NCBI GenBank assembly: GCA_016296565.1
Contig: JAEDJB010000077.1
Location: 1 to 8,848, forward strand
Length of the DNA stretch: 8,848 bases
Direction: 5' to 3'
DNA from: Oscillospiraceae bacterium
Lineage (GTDB): Bacteria; Bacillota; Clostridia; Oscillospirales; Oscillospiraceae
Each line of letters starts with the position of its first letter. Position 1 is the stretch's first letter. Shown here in pieces: positions 5,827-8,848 of the stretch. A model generated the notes under the pieces. That model worked only from the letters and a program-made list of their open reading frames with translations. It had not been told where the DNA came from and searched no databases. Made by a program: the position numbers and the translations under genes.

Positions 5827-6537
5827 TTATGACCCGTGATCCTTTTTCTCGTTTTGGGTTTTGCAGATTTTGTGGTAGAGCAGAAGACCGGCGGCGCTGA
5901 TGAGGAAGGTAACGGCAAAGACAACCAGGGCAAACACATAGCTTTGGGTGCCCAGGGCGTCGCCGCCGATGGTGGAGGTGACAATAGCGGGCAGCCGGCC
6001 CAGGGAGCAGATCAGGGCCAGGGCGGGGAGCTTAATGTCCGTCAGACCCGCGAAGTAACACAGCAGGTCCTTGGGGGTTCCCGGAATCATGAATACCAGC
6101 AGGAACAAAAGGGTCCGCCTGGAGGAGCTTTTCAGAAAGCGGACAGACCGGAGCTTTTCCCGGGAGAAAAACAACTCTGCCATGGGCACCCCAAACCGGC
6201 GCACCAGACAGATCACCAGAAGGCTGCCCAAGGTCCCGCCCATAAGGCATAGGATGGTTCCCTCCCAGGCGCCGAAGGCATAGCCCCCGGCGATCTCCAG
6301 GGGCTCTCCGGGAATGACGGCGGCCAGCACCTGGAGCATCACCATACCCACATAGACCAGCTGCCCGCCCAGCCTGCGCTGCTGGATCCACTGGCGAAAA
6401 ACCTCCGGCTCGGAGGCCAGGCGCACCATGGGCACCCCCACCAGCCAGCAAAGCAGTCCCGTTGCCGCCAGGAAAACAACCACTAGGGCCACCGCCAGCC
6501 GTTTATTCTGTTGTAGCGTTCGCGCATTTTTGTGCAT
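5827..6537 (-). CDS. TVP38/TMEM64 family (VTT domain) membrane protein
   Basis: This 236-residue integral membrane protein belongs to the TVP38/TMEM64 group of the DedA-like VTT-domain superfamily, whose members are linked to lipid scrambling or membrane homeostasis. A basic N-terminus leads into a first membrane segment (about 14-36). The VTT core follows: AAVIPGEPLEIAGGYAFG (72-89) with GGTLGSLLVICLVRRFG (100-116), then FMIPGTPKDLLCYFAGLTDI (149-168) and SLGRLPAIVTSTIGGDALG (178-196), and a last hydrophobic segment at about 200-221. The IPG pairs and the arginine before the RLPA run are conserved family features. The ATG at 6537 is chosen because it has AGAAGGTGA about 10 nt upstream and a proper short cytoplasmic N-terminus; a longer open frame to 6681 overlaps the GNAT gene and reads as low-quality proline/histidine-rich sequence. 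It is the last gene of the operon, 29 nt after the GNAT stop. The substrate is not predictable. Confidence 0.91.
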   Translation of the reverse strand: MHKNARTLQQNKRLAVALVVVFLAATGLLCWLVGVPMVRLASEPEVFRQWIQQRRLGGQLVYVGMVMLQVLAAVIPGEPLEIAGGYAFGAWEGTILCLMGGTLGSLLVICLVRRFGVPMAELFFSREKLRSVRFLKSSSRRTLLFLLVFMIPGTPKDLLCYFAGLTDIKLPALALICSLGRLPAIVTSTIGGDALGTQSYVFALVVFAVTFLISAAGLLLYHKICKTQNEKKDHGS

Positions 6538-6566
6538 GGGTCTTGGTTCACCTTCTCGGGGATGGG

Positions 6567-7109
6567 TCAGGCTCTGGCAGTCTCCCACTGCTCTTTGGTC
6601 AGGCAGGAGAAGTGTTCCGTGCGGCGGTCCCCCAGAAGGGTGGGCTGGTCGTACTCCGTGTGGTGGAACTGAAAGCCGCACTTCTCCTGCACCCGGCGGG
6701 ACTTGTCGTTGCCGTCATAATAGCCGCACCAGACGGCTTCCCGGTCCAGCTGCCGGAAGCACCGGAAGAGCAGGGCTTCCACCGCCTCGGGGATCAGTCC
6801 CTGGCCCCAGTATGGGACCCCGATCCAGTAGCCGATCTCCGCTTCCTGATCTGTCATCCCGTCGATGCGGCTGATTTCAAACAGAATCCCCACGCTGCCC
6901 ACAGGCTTTCCGGTCTCCTTCAGGACCACAGCGTAGGTTTCCGGCTGGGAGAGAACAGAACGGATGGCCTGGAGGCTGTCCGCCGGGCTGGTGTGAACCG
7001 GCCAGCCCGCCATGGGCCCCACCCGGGGGTCCCTGGCGTAGAAATACAGATCCTCCGCGTCCTCGTCCTTCCAGGGGCGCAGAAGCAGGCGTTTGGTTTC
7101 GATGGTCAT
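6567..7109 (-). CDS. GNAT family N-acetyltransferase (RimJ/RimL-like)
   Basis: This 180-residue protein is a complete GNAT acetyltransferase of the Acetyltransf_3 (RimJ/RimL-like) type, which moves acetyl from acetyl-CoA to an amine. The N-terminus TIETKRLLLRPWKDEDAEDL (2-21) is the usual first strand and helix. The acetyl-CoA loop is EIGYWIGVPYWGQGLIPEAVEALL (91-114), with GQGL and the following EA as the pyrophosphate-binding region, and NDKSRRVQEKCGFQ (134-147) is the conserved C-terminal N-x-x-S-x-R-V-x-E-K-x-G-F motif. Its ATG overlaps the stop of the upstream membrane-protein gene (ATGA, 4 nt), with AAGGAG 10 nt upstream, so translation is coupled. A longer open frame reaching 7232 was rejected since it overlaps that gene throughout. 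Ribosomal-protein, peptide or small-molecule substrates are all possible in this family. Confidence 0.93.
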   Translation of the reverse strand: MTIETKRLLLRPWKDEDAEDLYFYARDPRVGPMAGWPVHTSPADSLQAIRSVLSQPETYAVVLKETGKPVGSVGILFEISRIDGMTDQEAEIGYWIGVPYWGQGLIPEAVEALLFRCFRQLDREAVWCGYYDGNDKSRRVQEKCGFQFHHTEYDQPTLLGDRRTEHFSCLTKEQWETARA

Positions 7110-7894
7110 GACGCAGCCGCTCCTTCCTCCGCCCTCAGCTTGGGGAAGGGCTCCAGCCCCGCCATGGTCAGCGTCTTTGTGCGGCACAGATGGTTGAACA
7201 CGGCGATCACCCGGCCCACGCCGATGACGCACAGAACGGTGCCCAGGCCAATGCCAATAAGATGTCTGGTGCAGGCCAGGCTGACCACACAGGTGAGGGC
7301 CACACTGCCCAGGTCCATAAAGTTTTTGGTCAGCCCCACGCTGGCGCCTGTGGAGTCAGACAGGGCCTGGACAATGCCGTCTCCCGGGTTGGGGATGATG
7401 CGCATATTCAGGGAAAAGGCCGCGCCAATGCCGGTCAGGCAGATGGCCACCAGCAGAAACAAAACCCGGCCGGGGAGGGTGCCCCAAAAGCCCATCACCT
7501 GCTCAGAGGCGAGGTTGGGGATCATAATGTCAAAGATATTGAGAAACCGGGTAAACACCAGGCTCAGAGGAAACTGCAGCGCGTCCAGCAGCAGGGTCAT
7601 TGCCAGCTTCCGCTTGGGCGGGTTGCCCCGGCAGGCCAGGCCTTTGCTGTGGAGCAGGTGCAGAATCATCTCTACCACCACATAGGCGGAGTAGAGCAGC
7701 AAGGTCATGTTGGCAAAGCTCCGGCCCAAAATGGCGGCGGCGCTGTAGGACACAGAGATCAAAGGAGAGACCCCCAGCCCTGCCTTGGTATTCATAGAAA
7801 TGCCCAGAGCCAGAACCAAAAGCCCCAGCAGATAAAAGAAAATTCTCCAGGCCAGGGCAGCGTTGGGTTTTCTTTGGGAGTGCGTTTGGGTCAC
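7106..7894 (-). CDS. DUF6198 / YczE-like (YitT-type) membrane protein
   Basis: This 262-residue polytopic membrane protein resembles the YczE/YyaS/YitT group now annotated as DUF6198. The N-terminal block WRIFFYLLGLLVLALGISMNTKAGLGVSPLISVSY (16-50) is the most telling part, as is NPGDGIVQALSD (169-180), the P-x-DG motif seen before a membrane segment in these proteins. Hydrophobic segments fall at about 15-32, 62-81, 98-114, 141-161, 192-208 and 212-233. The function of the family is not settled; YczE of Bacillus has been tied to lipopeptide production, and transporter roles are only suspected. The GTG start at 7894 has AGAAGG 7 nt upstream and removes an N-terminal extension that would overlap the upstream gene by over 250 nt. 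The gene begins 40 nt after the homocysteine methyltransferase-like gene and overlaps the GNAT gene by 4 nt. Confidence 0.87.
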   Translation of the reverse strand: MTQTHSQRKPNAALAWRIFFYLLGLLVLALGISMNTKAGLGVSPLISVSYSAAAILGRSFANMTLLLYSAYVVVEMILHLLHSKGLACRGNPPKRKLAMTLLLDALQFPLSLVFTRFLNIFDIMIPNLASEQVMGFWGTLPGRVLFLLVAICLTGIGAAFSLNMRIIPNPGDGIVQALSDSTGASVGLTKNFMDLGSVALTCVVSLACTRHLIGIGLGTVLCVIGVGRVIAVFNHLCRTKTLTMAGLEPFPKLRAEEGAAAS

Positions 7895-7901
7895 GTCATC
7901 G

Positions 7902-7907
7902 CCTTCT
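7902..7907 (-). promoter_or_regulatory. RBS selecting the GTG start of the DUF6198 gene
   Basis: AGAAGG on the minus strand is followed by 7 nt and GTG (7894-7892). An ATG four bases nearer the RBS is in another frame and stops after two codons, so the GTG is the only sensible start. Confidence 0.7.
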
Positions 7908-7934
7908 TTTTCAAAAAATGACGGGAACCGCTGG

Positions 7935-8848
7935 TTACCGTCCGACGGAAAGCAGCTTTGCGATCTGGCGCAGATGGCGGCCGTCGGTACCGCAGCAGCC
8001 GCCGAAAATCTGAAAGGCCCCCAGCTCCCGCAGCCGGACCGTGTCCCGGGCAAAGCAGACCGGGTCAGTGGTGAGCAGGTCAGCAGCCCGCTCCAGCTCC
8101 TCATAGGACAGGGGAGAGGTGTTTCCCTGGATGCCCCGGAACCGTTCCCGTACCTGAGGCGGCTGGTTCCAGGGGGCGCACAGGGCCTCATAGACCAGAG
8201 CGGGGTGGATGCAGTTGGTCATAAAGCAGAGCGGGGGAGGGGACATAGCCCCGTCCACCGCCTGGATCGCGTCCGCCAGGGGCGTTCCGTCAATCAGGCG
8301 GCCGTCCCGCCGGAGGGTGAAGCTCAGAATATAGGGCAAGCCGGTCTCCGCCATGGCCTGGGCTATACCCAGAGCCTCCGGCAGGGTGGGCAGCAGAGCG
8401 CCGTAGAGAAAATCCGCCCCTTCCTCCGCCAGAAGCGCCGCCTGCCACTGGTGGTAGGCCGCCGCCTTTTCCCGGGGTAGGGCGCCTTCGCCCGTGTAAG
8501 CGTCTCCCCGGCAGCCCATCATGCCCCCCAGGTACGTCCGTCCGGGGCAGTCCTCCAGAACAGCCCGGAGAAACCGGACATTTTCCCGGATGAGGCTTTC
8601 CTCAAAGCCGCCTTCGGACACCCGGTCCCGGTCTGCCCGGCGGGTGGGGGTGGTGGCCAGGAAGGGGAGCCCATAGCTTGCGGCGATCCCGGCGTACTCC
8701 TTCCACGGCGCCTCCAGGGCGGCCCGCCCCGGCTTGGTGGTGCCGTGGACCGCCAGAGCCACGTTGGGGTCGGGCAGCAGGCCGAGGTCCCGCTTCAGGC
8801 GCTCACCCAGGGCCCCTTCCATAAGGAAGATCTCTCCCCGGGCAAAGG
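7935..8848 (-). CDS. Homocysteine S-methyltransferase family protein, 5' end outside window
   Basis: The visible 303 residues form a nearly complete homocysteine-binding (TIM-barrel) domain of the methyltransferase family that includes MmuM and betaine-homocysteine methyltransferase. Key parts are EIFLMEGALGERLKRDLGL at the left end of the protein (the usual ILLDGA-type first strand), FLATTPTRRADRDRV, GGMMGCRGDAYTGEGAL, LPTLPEALGIAQAM, CFMTNCIHP and GGCCGTDGRHL near the C-terminus. The single cysteine in TNCIHP and the pair in GGCC are the expected three zinc ligands that activate homocysteine thiol. The methyl donor cannot be told. The ATG at 8822 has GGGGAGAG about 10 nt upstream and could be the start, but the frame is open to the edge and the bases before it read ARGEIFL, which suits the family, so the gene is treated as partial. 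It is the first visible gene of the four-gene operon. Confidence 0.9.
   Translation of the reverse strand, partial: FARGEIFLMEGALGERLKRDLGLLPDPNVALAVHGTTKPGRAALEAPWKEYAGIAASYGLPFLATTPTRRADRDRVSEGGFEESLIRENVRFLRAVLEDCPGRTYLGGMMGCRGDAYTGEGALPREKAAAYHQWQAALLAEEGADFLYGALLPTLPEALGIAQAMAETGLPYILSFTLRRDGRLIDGTPLADAIQAVDGAMSPPPLCFMTNCIHPALVYEALCAPWNQPPQVRERFRGIQGNTSPLSYEELERAADLLTTDPVCFARDTVRLRELGAFQIFGGCCGTDGRHLRQIAKLLSVGR

Noticed and set aside
6538..6681. N-terminal extension of the VTT-domain gene to 6681
   Set aside because: It lies largely inside the GNAT gene and encodes sequence with no membrane or family character; the ATG at 6537 has an RBS.
6462..7685. Plus-strand open frame of about 400 codons across three minus-strand genes
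   Set aside because: It crosses several gene boundaries on the other strand and shows no family motif or RBS; the GNAT, VTT and DUF6198 signatures are on the minus strand.
7895..8191. N-terminal extension of the DUF6198 gene to 8191
   Set aside because: It overlaps the methyltransferase gene for over 250 nt and encodes proline/serine-rich sequence unlike the family; the GTG at 7894 has its own RBS.

Overview
The window reads as chromosomal DNA from a GC-rich, Gram-positive gut Clostridium-like bacterium, most likely Oscillospiraceae (the Flavonifractor / Lawsonibacter / Intestinimonas sort of genome). This is inferred from strong AAGGAGG-type ribosome binding sites, GTG starts, rho-independent terminators, a lipoprotein serpin, the radical SAM/DUF2344 gene pair and a DUF6198 (YczE-like) membrane protein. 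No rRNA, tRNA, CRISPR array, insertion sequence or phage gene was seen. All genes look intact except the last, which runs off the right edge.

Left part, plus strand (1-3137): an MgtC/SapB family membrane protein with a GTG start; a secreted lipoprotein serpin (serine-protease inhibitor fold) preceded by a good candidate ECF-sigma promoter and closed by a strong terminator; then an AraC-type regulator with its own sigma-A-like promoter and several GTTAG half-sites around the start of transcription. The regulator ends at a 15-bp hairpin that it shares with the convergent genes to its right.

Middle, minus strand (5692 down to 3190): a translationally coupled pair, a TIGR03960-type radical SAM protein with a B12-binding-like N-terminus followed, with an 8-nt overlap, by its usual DUF2344 partner (TIGR03936 type). 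The pair has its own extended -10 promoter in the 133-nt gap upstream.

Right part, minus strand (8848 down to 5827): a tight four-gene operon, homocysteine S-methyltransferase family protein (5' end outside the window), DUF6198/YczE-like membrane protein, GNAT acetyltransferase and TVP38/TMEM64 (VTT domain) membrane protein. Gaps are 40 nt, a 4-nt overlap and 25-29 nt, and the operon ends at a symmetrical terminator at 5767-5795.

Most of the window is ordinary for this group. The points most worth checking are the putative ECF-sigma promoter of the exported serpin with its unusual small-residue reactive loop, the cysteine-rich tail of the radical SAM protein, and the odd company of genes in the four-gene operon. 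I do not see a clear new defence or mobile system here.
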